Shown here: positions 7,685-15,954 of the stretch, in pieces
Numbering within the stretch: position 1 is the first letter of the stretch
Layout: every line of letters begins with the position of its first letter
DNA from: Flavobacteriales bacterium UBA4110
Lineage (GTDB): Bacteria; Bacteroidota; Bacteroidia; Flavobacteriales; Weeksellaceae
Assembly: GCA_002383165.1 (NCBI GenBank)
Contig: DFXK01000002.1
Span: 634,302-698,301 of the forward strand
Length of the DNA stretch: 64,000 nt
Direction of reading: 5' to 3'
The notes under the pieces: generated by a model
What the model saw: the letters and a program-made list of their open reading frames with translations, nothing else
Database searches by the model: none
Told to the model about the DNA's origin: nothing
Translations under genes and position numbers: made by a program

Positions 7685-9837
7685 TATTTTATTGGTTTTA
7701 AAGAAATGGCATAACCACCACTTCTAACCAAATGAATTGGAAGTTTGGTTTTGCTATCTACTGTTTTCTTATAGATTTGGTAGCTTTGTGGATTATTGAT
7801 ATAATCGGCGTCTTTTCCATCGGCATAGATGGTAGCTTCGTATTTTCTACCCTTATCCAGGAAGGAAAAATCGACTGTGAAATCTCTTGGATTTTCATCG
7901 GTAACACCACCTACAAACCAATTGTCCGTTCCTTTTGCTTTACGAGCCGTGTGGATGTAATCTCCAGGTTCTGCGGAAAGGATTTTGGTGTCGTCCCAAT
8001 CTGCTGCAACATCTTTGATAAACTGGAAAGCATCCATATGTTTTGCGTAATTCTCCGGTAAATCAGCCGCCATTTGCAAAGGCATATACATCACAACATA
8101 AAGTCCTAATTGTTTTGCCAAAGTTGTCTGAACGAAACGTTTATCGCCTGGGAAATAGTAATCTAACTTAGTCTGGAAAATACCTGGCGTGTAGTCCATA
8201 GAACCTCCCATCCAACGTGTGAAAGGCAAAATCGTTTGATGGTCTGGCTTGTTTCCCCCGAACGCTTCATACTCTGTTCCACGCGCTGCTTCTGCAGAAA
8301 TCCAGTTTGGATAGGTTCTGCTTTCTCCACCTGGACGCACAGATTCGTGAGAGTTGACCATAATTTTATAATCATTAGCTTTCTCTGCAATTCTGTAGAA
8401 ATGGTTGATGGTCCACTGAGAATAATGGTGCTCTCCTCTTGGAATAATGTCGCCCACATAACCTGTTTTCACAGATTTGTAACCGTATTTGTTCATCAAT
8501 TTGAATGCATCGTCTGCCCATCTTTCGTAGTTGGTTGCAGAGCCAGAAGTCTCGTGGTGCATAATCAAATTGATACCTTTTGAATGTGCATAGTCATTCA
8601 ACATTTTGATATCGAAATCCGGATAAGGTGTGATGAAGTCGAAAACAAATTCTTTGGAATGTCCGAACCAGTCTTCCCAGCCTGTGTTCCAACCTTCTAT
8701 CAATAATCCTCCGAAGCCGTTTGCTGCAGCAAAGTCGATATATTCTTTAACTTTTGTATTGTTAGCTGCGTGTTTTCCGTTGGGTGTTAACTTTGAAAAG
8801 TCTTCTCCAATGTGTACGTTGTCTGCTGTAGAATATGCCCACTGAGATTTTCCGATAATCATTTCCCACCAAACGCCCATATATTTGGTTGGTTTGATGT
8901 ATGAAGTGTCTTTGTATTTTGTCGGTTCGTTCAGGTTAAACATCATTTTCGAATCCATTACATCTTCCGCTTTTGGCGCAACGATAATGGTTCTCCAAGG
9001 CGTCACAGTAGGTGTTTGGATATAACCTTTTGCGCCTTGTCTGTCAGCCGTTAAATGGGTTTTGAATTTGAAATTCTGAGCATCTACTTCCAAATGTGAA
9101 GCCGGATAATCCAGAACTGCTGCTTCTCCAACATTGATATACAACTGGTCTTTTCCTTCTTTTTTCAACATCAAAGGCGACTGAACCGCATTTTTGATTA
9201 AAGTCTGAGACGCATTAGCATCAAACGCCTTTGGCCATTGAGCTGGGATTTCGGAAATTTTCGTAGTCTGATATTGGTATTCCTGAGAATCGTAATCTGC
9301 CACAATCCACCAAGCTTTCATATCGGTTGGGAAATCAATCTCAGAATCTTCTTCTCTGATGACGAAATAATTAAGATTTTTTTGTTGAGGGAACTCATAT
9401 CTGAATCCTAATCCATCATTGAACAATCTGAATTTCACAACGATACTTCTGTCAGAAGAAGTTTGATTCAGCGTCAGTGCTAACTCGTTGTAATTGTTGA
9501 TATAGTTTTTCTTTTCTCCAAGAATTGGTTGCCAAGTTTCGTTTTTAGAATCTCTTTTCTCCGCTGTTTTTGTAAAGCCGTTATTAAGGTCAAAACTTGC
9601 ATCTTCTGGTTTTGCAATTTCGGAAGCGAACTTGATAGACGAATCTTTGAATAATCTTAATCCTAATTTAGAATCTTCTACAACCAGGCTCCCGTCATAT
9701 TTAAGATTATAAAAAGGAATACCCGATTTCAGTTGGAAATTCATCTCAAATTTTCCGTCCGGAGACTTTAGACTTTGAGCATAACCTCCGTTAAACATCA
9801 TAGTAAGCAAAGCTGCTCCAATGGTGATTTTTTTCAT
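7684..9837 (-). CDS. susB: GH97 alpha-glucosidase (SusB-like)
   Basis: This 717-residue periplasmic glycoside hydrolase releases glucose from the non-reducing end of maltooligosaccharides. The signal peptide ends at GGYA before QS. Residues 22-290 are the N-terminal beta-sandwich of GH97, followed by the TIM barrel and a short C-terminal domain. Glu429 (MHHETSG), Glu498 (NSHESVRPGG) and Glu522/Glu524 (GTEYEAFGG) line up in spacing with the calcium-linked and catalytic glutamates of inverting SusB (E439, E508, E532 as I recall), so an inverting mechanism is likely. It lies downstream of SusE, after an internal terminator, and has its own terminator. Confidence 0.93.
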   Translation of the reverse strand: MKKITIGAALLTMMFNGGYAQSLKSPDGKFEMNFQLKSGIPFYNLKYDGSLVVEDSKLGLRLFKDSSIKFASEIAKPEDASFDLNNGFTKTAEKRDSKNETWQPILGEKKNYINNYNELALTLNQTSSDRSIVVKFRLFNDGLGFRYEFPQQKNLNYFVIREEDSEIDFPTDMKAWWIVADYDSQEYQYQTTKISEIPAQWPKAFDANASQTLIKNAVQSPLMLKKEGKDQLYINVGEAAVLDYPASHLEVDAQNFKFKTHLTADRQGAKGYIQTPTVTPWRTIIVAPKAEDVMDSKMMFNLNEPTKYKDTSYIKPTKYMGVWWEMIIGKSQWAYSTADNVHIGEDFSKLTPNGKHAANNTKVKEYIDFAAANGFGGLLIEGWNTGWEDWFGHSKEFVFDFITPYPDFDIKMLNDYAHSKGINLIMHHETSGSATNYERWADDAFKLMNKYGYKSVKTGYVGDIIPRGEHHYSQWTINHFYRIAEKANDYKIMVNSHESVRPGGESRTYPNWISAEAARGTEYEAFGGNKPDHQTILPFTRWMGGSMDYTPGIFQTKLDYYFPGDKRFVQTTLAKQLGLYVVMYMPLQMAADLPENYAKHMDAFQFIKDVAADWDDTKILSAEPGDYIHTARKAKGTDNWFVGGVTDENPRDFTVDFSFLDKGRKYEATIYADGKDADYINNPQSYQIYKKTVDSKTKLPIHLVRSGGYAISLKPIK

Positions 9838-9869
9838 TTTTTCTAAGGTTTATATATGTGTTACAATAT

Positions 9870-9898
9870 AAAAAAAGTGCTGCGAAACCGCAACACTT
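9870..9898 (-). terminator. Internal terminator between SusE-like and GH97 genes
   Basis: On the minus strand AAGTGTTGCG pairs with CGCAGCACTT (10 bp, one G-U pair) around GTTT and is followed by a T run. It sits 20 bases after the SusE-like stop. Partial termination here would give more susCDE mRNA than enzyme mRNA. Confidence 0.8.
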
Positions 9899-9917
9899 CT
9901 TATGATTTTTTATTTGA

Positions 9918-10931
9918 TCACTGTTTGGTTACAGTATAAGATAACTTAAATGGATCAAATGTTATTTTGTAAGTTCCCGCTTCTGCAACAGCTATATTAT
10001 CTCCTCCAGAAGACGCACTACCATTTGAACCTCCATAATTTTCTGACCAATCATTATTAACTCTGAATTTGAAATTTCCTGCAGCTAAGCTGGTAGTAAT
10101 ACTCCAAGACAGATTAGCATCATCCCAACTCATTCTAGTGTCTGGACCATTCCAACCATTAGCGGTAGCATCCCCTACAAGTCCCATTGAATAAGGTATT
10201 AATGTAAATTTTTTTGTATTTAAATTAACAGTTAATTTCTGAGGACCTGCATTTGCCGCCTTGATATTTCCTCCTCCGTTATATATCAAATTAACATTAT
10301 CGTTGGTACCATAACTATTATCCCAGTTTCTCTCTACTGTGATTTTAAATTCTGAACCAGCTTCAGTAAAATTAATATAAGTCACATATATACCATTACT
10401 GGTTGCCGAAACGAGAGTATTAGCCGTAGCAGGATTCCATTGTTGGTACGCACCCGGAACATATAAATAAGATATTAATGCATATGTTTTGACCGTCATT
10501 TTAATTACTGGAGAGTATGTCTCAGGAATAGAAGCTCCAGCAGATGATTTTAAACGCAGCTCAAATTTTGCAGTTTCTCCTGCGGTAGCCCCAGCATTTA
10601 AAAGTAATGCATTGAAGTCCTGTACTGTATAAGATATTGATGATGACCCAGCAGCAAGGTCAACAGCTTTTGCATTTTGGAAATCAGTTCCTTCTAAAGC
10701 AATTTGTAATTGATTGGATAATGCTAAATTCGGACCATAGCTTGGATCATCCCAAGAGAGTGTTACCGCTGTTTGATCTGCATTCTCTTGTGCAAGAGTC
10801 AAATCTGTCTTATCTGATCTAAGCAATCCTTTTGTTACATTTCCTATAACAGCTCTATCTTCATCTTTTTCACAAGAAAACAATAAAGAAGCTATAAAAC
10901 TTACAAATAAAAATTTAAATATATTTTTCAT
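9918..10931 (-). CDS. SusE/SusF-like starch-binding outer membrane lipoprotein
   Basis: The 337-residue product has a lipoprotein signal with Cys20 (LLFSCEKDED). The acidic residues after the cysteine match the lipoprotein surface-export signal of Bacteroidota. Residues 35-150 resemble the SusE N-terminal Ig-like domain (SKTDLTLAQENADQTAVTLSWDD-type pattern). The rest contains two related carbohydrate-binding beta modules, one around FKITVERNWDNSYG and one around FKFRVNNDWSENYGG. These aromatic W-N-Y motifs suit binding of helical starch chains. The gene follows susD after 19 bases. It is shorter than Bacteroides SusF and closer to SusE. Ligand is inferred from context. Confidence 0.88.
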   Translation of the reverse strand: MKNIFKFLFVSFIASLLFSCEKDEDRAVIGNVTKGLLRSDKTDLTLAQENADQTAVTLSWDDPSYGPNLALSNQLQIALEGTDFQNAKAVDLAAGSSSISYTVQDFNALLLNAGATAGETAKFELRLKSSAGASIPETYSPVIKMTVKTYALISYLYVPGAYQQWNPATANTLVSATSNGIYVTYINFTEAGSEFKITVERNWDNSYGTNDNVNLIYNGGGNIKAANAGPQKLTVNLNTKKFTLIPYSMGLVGDATANGWNGPDTRMSWDDANLSWSITTSLAAGNFKFRVNNDWSENYGGSNGSASSGGDNIAVAEAGTYKITFDPFKLSYTVTKQ

Positions 10932-10950
10932 TTTGATTTAACTTTAAAAA

Positions 10951-12531
10951 TTAGTAGCCTTGATTTTGAACTAAGTTAGGATTAGCAATCAAATCATTAG
11001 TTGGAATAGGATAAAGTTTTCTATAATCTTCAACAGCACGTCCATCCTGAACTCCTCCTTTGAAGGGCCACAAATAAGAACCTGATGTAAATTTGCCAAA
11101 ACGAATAAGATCCGTTCTTCTTGTTGCTTCCCACGCTAATTCCCTTGCTCTTTCATCTAAAATAAAATCCAAGTTAATAGACGTTACATTGCCACTTGTA
11201 TTACCATAAGCTCTAGTTCTTAAAGCATTGACATATTGCAGAGCAGTAGACATATTGCCTCCGCCACCTCTTAGAACCGCCTCAGCATAAATCAAATAAG
11301 CATCTGCTAAACGGAACAAAGGAAAATCTGTATCCACAAAATCACCTCCTGTATCCGAGCCAGCAGCTCCAGATTTTGTTATATTTTTAAATTTGATAAG
11401 TGGATAACCATCTGTAAAAGCCCCTATTGCATTAATCTCCAAATTTTGCCCATCTGTATGAAAAACACCTCTTTTATCTATAGAACCATCTGTAGAAGGA
11501 AAAAGATTTACTAGATTTTTAGTACTTCTAATTCCGCCCCAACCACTATTGATGCCAAAATCAGCGGCTTTCATAGAACCTCCCGTGGAAGCATGAATAA
11601 TAAACGTTGTTCCACCATAAGTCCTAGTATGTGTCCCATCAAAATTAACTGAGAAAATAACTTCGTTATTTGCCAAATTGTTATCTGCTAAGAAAAGCTC
11701 ATTATAATTACTTTTAAGAGAATAGCCTGAATTAATTACTTTTTCAGCATACAGCAATGCATCTTTATATCTATTTTGTCCGGTGTAAACTTCTGCATTT
11801 AAATATAATTTTGCTAATAACATGTAAACAGCACCCTTGTCCGCTCTACCGTATTCATTAGTTCTGGGATCTTTTAAGAGTCCTTCAAGGTCCTTTAGCT
11901 CAGACTCTACATACTGGAAAAGTTCTTTACGCTCAATTCTTGGAGGAGCCGTTACACCTACATCATTTTTTTCAGTTACGAAAGGGCCGTTACCAAACAG
12001 ATCAATGGCGTGCGAATAGCTTAAAGCTCTCATAAAACGAGCTTCATTTCTATACAACCTAGCTTCATCAGCGTCTGTTCCTGTGATATTTCTAGAGGAT
12101 AATTTATCATCTTGAGTTTCTCTTATGAATTCATTAGCCATAGCAATCTGATAATAGATTCTATAATAAAGAGCTGTTACGTATTGATTATTGGCAGCCC
12201 AATTCATATTATGAATATCTGGAAGCCCCGAATCCGACCAAGCAATAATTGCTTCATCAGTTGGTAGCTCTTGCAATTGGAATAATTGTCTCAAATAATT
12301 CGAAGTTCCTCCGTCAATACCTCCAATGTCGGCATTACCATCACCACCTTCTTGCCCACTCATCGCAAGACCAGCATAGATTTTCGCTAAAACACCTTTA
12401 TAATTACTAAAATTAGAATATACAGATGCTGACGTAACTTCTGTCTCCGGCATACGATCTAAATCTTTCTCACAAGAGGCAAGAAATAATGATGCTGCTA
12501 TACTTATTGTTAATATATTTTTAAATTTCAT
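10951..12531 (-). CDS. susD: SusD/RagB-family starch-binding lipoprotein
   Basis: The 526-residue product is the lid subunit that binds oligosaccharides over the SusC barrel. The lipoprotein signal ends at Cys20 (LFLASCEKDLDRMPETEV), with the acidic surface-export residues after it. The N-terminal helical TPR-like region contains ALYYRIYYQIAMANEFI and EARFMRALSYSHAIDLFGNGPFV, both typical of SusD. The C terminus has the family pattern ILDERARELAWEATRRTDLIRFGKF, and ends in YPIPTNDLIANPNLVQNQGY. It lies 12 bases after susC. Specificity for starch is inferred from the GH13 and GH97 neighbours. Confidence 0.95.
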   Translation of the reverse strand: MKFKNILTISIAASLFLASCEKDLDRMPETEVTSASVYSNFSNYKGVLAKIYAGLAMSGQEGGDGNADIGGIDGGTSNYLRQLFQLQELPTDEAIIAWSDSGLPDIHNMNWAANNQYVTALYYRIYYQIAMANEFIRETQDDKLSSRNITGTDADEARLYRNEARFMRALSYSHAIDLFGNGPFVTEKNDVGVTAPPRIERKELFQYVESELKDLEGLLKDPRTNEYGRADKGAVYMLLAKLYLNAEVYTGQNRYKDALLYAEKVINSGYSLKSNYNELFLADNNLANNEVIFSVNFDGTHTRTYGGTTFIIHASTGGSMKAADFGINSGWGGIRSTKNLVNLFPSTDGSIDKRGVFHTDGQNLEINAIGAFTDGYPLIKFKNITKSGAAGSDTGGDFVDTDFPLFRLADAYLIYAEAVLRGGGGNMSTALQYVNALRTRAYGNTSGNVTSINLDFILDERARELAWEATRRTDLIRFGKFTSGSYLWPFKGGVQDGRAVEDYRKLYPIPTNDLIANPNLVQNQGY

Positions 12532-12543
12532 GATTTTTTTTAA

Positions 12544-15264
12544 TTAAAATTGAAAGTTTAACCCGATAGAATACACTCTTGGTCTTTGATAAAGGTTATT
12601 ATCAATACCATTAAATACTTCTGGATCTAATCCACTGTAATTAGTGATTAAGAATGCATTTTGAACAGAACCAAAAACTCTTAATTTAGAATTTTCATTA
12701 ATAAAGCTTGGAAAATTATATCCTATATTGATATTATCCATTCTTAAGAATGACCCATTTTCGACATAATAGTCACTGAAATATTGAGGAGTATCAAACT
12801 GAGTATCCAGATAACTCGTATGTATGTTCTGTAAGTAGTTGTTTGCTTTTATTCCTAATAGGTTACCAAATTGGGAAGCTTGGTTATTATAAACATAATT
12901 ACCAAAACTCGCTCTCATTGTAAATCCTAAATCCCAGTTTTTATATGTAAATCTAGATGAAAAACCCAGTAATAGTTCTGGTGCAGGAGATTTATATTGA
13001 TACAGATCTCCACTATTAATAATCCCATCCCCGTTACGGTCCACATAGACACCTTCAATCGGTTTACCTTCCTGATTATAAACCTGTTGATAAACATAGA
13101 AAGCATTAGGTTGATATCCTTCTGCATGAACTTGGATCGTACTTCCCGTACCTCCAGAGATTCCACCTGTTAAAACAGAAGTTGATGCAAGGTTGGTAAT
13201 TTCGGATTTATAATGAGTGGCATTCAAATTAAACTCCCATGAGAAGTTTTCATTTTTGATCGCTTCAACTCCCATATTGAATTCGACACCTCTGTTTCTC
13301 ATATCTCCAACATTGGTCAACAACAAGTTTGTTAAATTAGCTCCAGCAGGGACAGGCACTACACTCAACAAATCTTTTGTTTCTTTTTCATAAACCTCAA
13401 TACTACCATTAATTCTATTATTTAAGAATCCAAAATCAAGTCCCAAGTTCTTAGTAGTAGTAGTTTCCCATTTGATATTTTTATCATAACCCGCTCCTCG
13501 TAAGGTATTATAAAAAACATCTCCAATTTGATACTGGGCACCACTGTTAGATTGTACATATCTGGCTAAATAAGGGTAATCATTGTTATTAATATCCTGT
13601 TGACCAGTTTGTCCCCAACCAGCTCTCAATTTTAAAGTAGAGAATACATTGGTATTTTTAATAAAGTTTTCCTGATCTATTCTCCACGCTAATGCCACAG
13701 ATGGGAAATATCCTACTCTATTATCTTCACTAAATCTTGAAGAAGCATCTCTTCTTACCGAAGCTGTTAAAAGGTACTTTTTATCAAAAGTATAGTTCAA
13801 TCTGGCAAAGTAAGAAATCAATGTATTTTGGGTAAAGAAGTCGTTTCCTGTTTGTGGATTCATTGTTCCATTACCATAACTTGTTGGTGCAAAAGGTTCG
13901 CTTCGTTGCCAATCTTGATAAGAGTACCCCGCAGTAATATCCACTAATGAATTGATTGCTGATATATCTTTGGTATAATTTAAATAAAACTCTAATAACT
14001 TGTTTTTTTTCTCCTGAGTATATCTTCTGTAAGAGCCTTTTCTATAGTATTCTATTGCTGCTGTTGGTAAAACCGTAGTATTCCCGTTAGAATCAGAATA
14101 ATCGTAGCCTAAATTAAGATTTGCTCTTAACTCAGGCAGGAAATGCATTTTATAATCAAACTGGATATTACCCAAAACTCGGCTAACATACGAAAGATCA
14201 TAGCGCTGATTAAGCATAGATAAAGGGTTTTTTGTTCCATTCGTATTTGGTGTACCGGTAGAATCCAACCATTCAAAATATCCACCATAGTTCTCAAAAC
14301 CCGGTGCAAAAACAGATTGTGTTGGATCAAACACCACAGCAGCACCTACAGCTCCATCATCCTTGAAACGGTTTTCAACATATGTACCTTTCAAATTGAA
14401 ATTAATATCTAAATGATTATCAAAAAATTTAGGATTCAAATTTAATGAAGCAGTTGACCTTTCAATATTATTAGTTTTAATAATACCATCTTGATTAAGA
14501 TAACCTAAGGATAATCTATATGGCAACCCCTTCACTCCTCCAGATAGAGAAAGCGTGTTATCGAACCCAACCGCAGTTTGATAGATTTCTTTTTGCCAAT
14601 TAGTATTAGATTTTCCTAAAAGAAGTTTGTAATTATTAGCAGCCTTAGAATTGACTACATCCCTGAACTGATCAGCCGATAACATCTCCACAGTCCCCAT
14701 CTTATCATAAACAGAAGTAGTGGTGGTATAAGTCGCTTTTAATTTACCCGTTTTCCCTCTTTTCGTAGTGATAATAATAACTCCATTAGATGCTCTTGAC
14801 CCATAGATAGCAGTAGCAGAAGCATCCTTCAAGATATTAAACGACTCAATATCATTCGGGTTTATCAATGCCAATGGATTAGAAGCTCCACTAATACCAG
14901 TATTATCCAAAGGCACACCATCAATAACGATCAATGGATCATTACTAGCATTAAGGGAAGCTCCTCCTCTAATTCTAATGGTTGAACCAGCACCAGGCGC
15001 TCCACTGTTTGTAGTAATTTGTATACCCGAAGCTTTACCTTGTATCAGTTGTTCTGGCGAATTAACACTCCCTTCGTTAAAGTCCTTTGCTGAAATAGCA
15101 GTAATAGAACCAGTAAGGTCTGTTTTTTTCTTAGCACCATAACCAATCAACACAACCTGTTCGATCGAAGTTTCCTTCTTTATCGAATCATTTTGTTGTG
15201 CATGTAGCATTGATCCGAGCAATAGAAAAGCTGGAGCAATTTTTAATACATTATAGTTTCTCAC
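12544..15264 (-). CDS. susC: SusC/RagA-family TonB-dependent outer membrane transporter
   Basis: This 906-residue outer membrane beta-barrel imports maltooligosaccharides using TonB. A signal peptide (ending LHAQQ) is followed directly by the TonB-box region IEQVVLIGYGAKKKTDLTGS, the plug domain with LIQGKASGIQITTNSGAPGAGSTIRIRG and DPLIVIDGVPLDN, and the barrel ending in RPRVYSIGLNFQF. The terminal phenylalanine is typical. The carboxypeptidase-D-like N-terminal extension found in many SusC proteins of about 1000 residues is absent, so this is the short form. It is the first gene of the operon with a candidate promoter at 15308-15335. Confidence 0.96.
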   Translation of the reverse strand: MRNYNVLKIAPAFLLLGSMLHAQQNDSIKKETSIEQVVLIGYGAKKKTDLTGSITAISAKDFNEGSVNSPEQLIQGKASGIQITTNSGAPGAGSTIRIRGGASLNASNDPLIVIDGVPLDNTGISGASNPLALINPNDIESFNILKDASATAIYGSRASNGVIIITTKRGKTGKLKATYTTTTSVYDKMGTVEMLSADQFRDVVNSKAANNYKLLLGKSNTNWQKEIYQTAVGFDNTLSLSGGVKGLPYRLSLGYLNQDGIIKTNNIERSTASLNLNPKFFDNHLDINFNLKGTYVENRFKDDGAVGAAVVFDPTQSVFAPGFENYGGYFEWLDSTGTPNTNGTKNPLSMLNQRYDLSYVSRVLGNIQFDYKMHFLPELRANLNLGYDYSDSNGNTTVLPTAAIEYYRKGSYRRYTQEKKNKLLEFYLNYTKDISAINSLVDITAGYSYQDWQRSEPFAPTSYGNGTMNPQTGNDFFTQNTLISYFARLNYTFDKKYLLTASVRRDASSRFSEDNRVGYFPSVALAWRIDQENFIKNTNVFSTLKLRAGWGQTGQQDINNNDYPYLARYVQSNSGAQYQIGDVFYNTLRGAGYDKNIKWETTTTKNLGLDFGFLNNRINGSIEVYEKETKDLLSVVPVPAGANLTNLLLTNVGDMRNRGVEFNMGVEAIKNENFSWEFNLNATHYKSEITNLASTSVLTGGISGGTGSTIQVHAEGYQPNAFYVYQQVYNQEGKPIEGVYVDRNGDGIINSGDLYQYKSPAPELLLGFSSRFTYKNWDLGFTMRASFGNYVYNNQASQFGNLLGIKANNYLQNIHTSYLDTQFDTPQYFSDYYVENGSFLRMDNINIGYNFPSFINENSKLRVFGSVQNAFLITNYSGLDPEVFNGIDNNLYQRPRVYSIGLNFQF

Positions 15265-15307
15265 AAAAAATAAATTTTTAAGGTTTATATTATTTTCTTA
15301 TTTGTCT

Positions 15308-15335
15308 CTAAATTACACTTAATCTAGTTTTGCAA
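15308..15335 (-). promoter_or_regulatory. Candidate promoter of the sus operon
   Basis: On the minus strand TTG (15335-15333) is followed after 17 bases by TAATTTAG (15315-15308), one base off the TAnnTTTG consensus. It lies 44 bases before the susC ATG. No operator-like palindrome was recognised near it and no sus regulator gene is adjacent. Confidence 0.45.
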
Positions 15336-15900
15336 TTTATAAAAAAAACAACATTGTGTTAAAATATTTTTAAAATTAGGGAATTTAGTACACCATTTTA
15401 ACTAAAAAAACACTATAACTAAATTTAAACCTCTCAAAATCAACTATTTAAAGCAATGTTAATTTTTTTAACAAATAATGATATTTAGTAATTTTTTCGG
15501 TTTTTAAGCTTGTTTTTCTTCTTCTAAATTAACCAATATTAATCCTATATTAATCAAAAATGAAACAAATTATAATTTTTAGAATTTTTCCAATTGCTAA
15601 AAACTTCAATAAATTCGTGACTTTAACAAAACTTAAAAAATTCAGTCAAATGAAATTTTAAATTAAATTAATCAATTAAAAACTATTAAAACATTAGATT
15701 AAAACAAATCTTTTACAAAAGAACAATGGAAGAAAAAAGAATTTAAAACGCATCAACAAAAACAAGAAAAATTATCATTTCCAATAATTTGATTTAGCAA
15801 TTACAATTATAAACTTACCATAAGTTAAATGCTCTTTTTATAATCTCATTAAACTAAAAACTTAATTGTTCTTGATCCATTTTAATATTGTTTTTACTTA
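15336..15900. other. Long AT-rich gap between divergent susC and metG
   Basis: The whole gap from 15265 to 15954 is 690 bases and among the most AT-rich parts of the window. I see runs of A and T, no open frame with coding character, no tRNA or riboswitch fold, and no repeat shared with the other gaps. It serves two divergent promoters. Binding sites for a maltose regulator are likely but not recognisable. Confidence 0.5.
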
Positions 15901-15931
15901 TCTGATTTTAAAAATGAAAATCGTAATTTTG
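15901..15931 (+). promoter_or_regulatory. Candidate promoter of metG
   Basis: TAATTTTG at 15924-15931 matches the TAnnTTTG consensus exactly. CTG at 15902-15904, 19 bases upstream, is a weak -33 element. The metG ATG follows 23 bases later. Confidence 0.55.
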
Positions 15932-15954
15932 CATCTCAAATTTTTAATTAAAAA

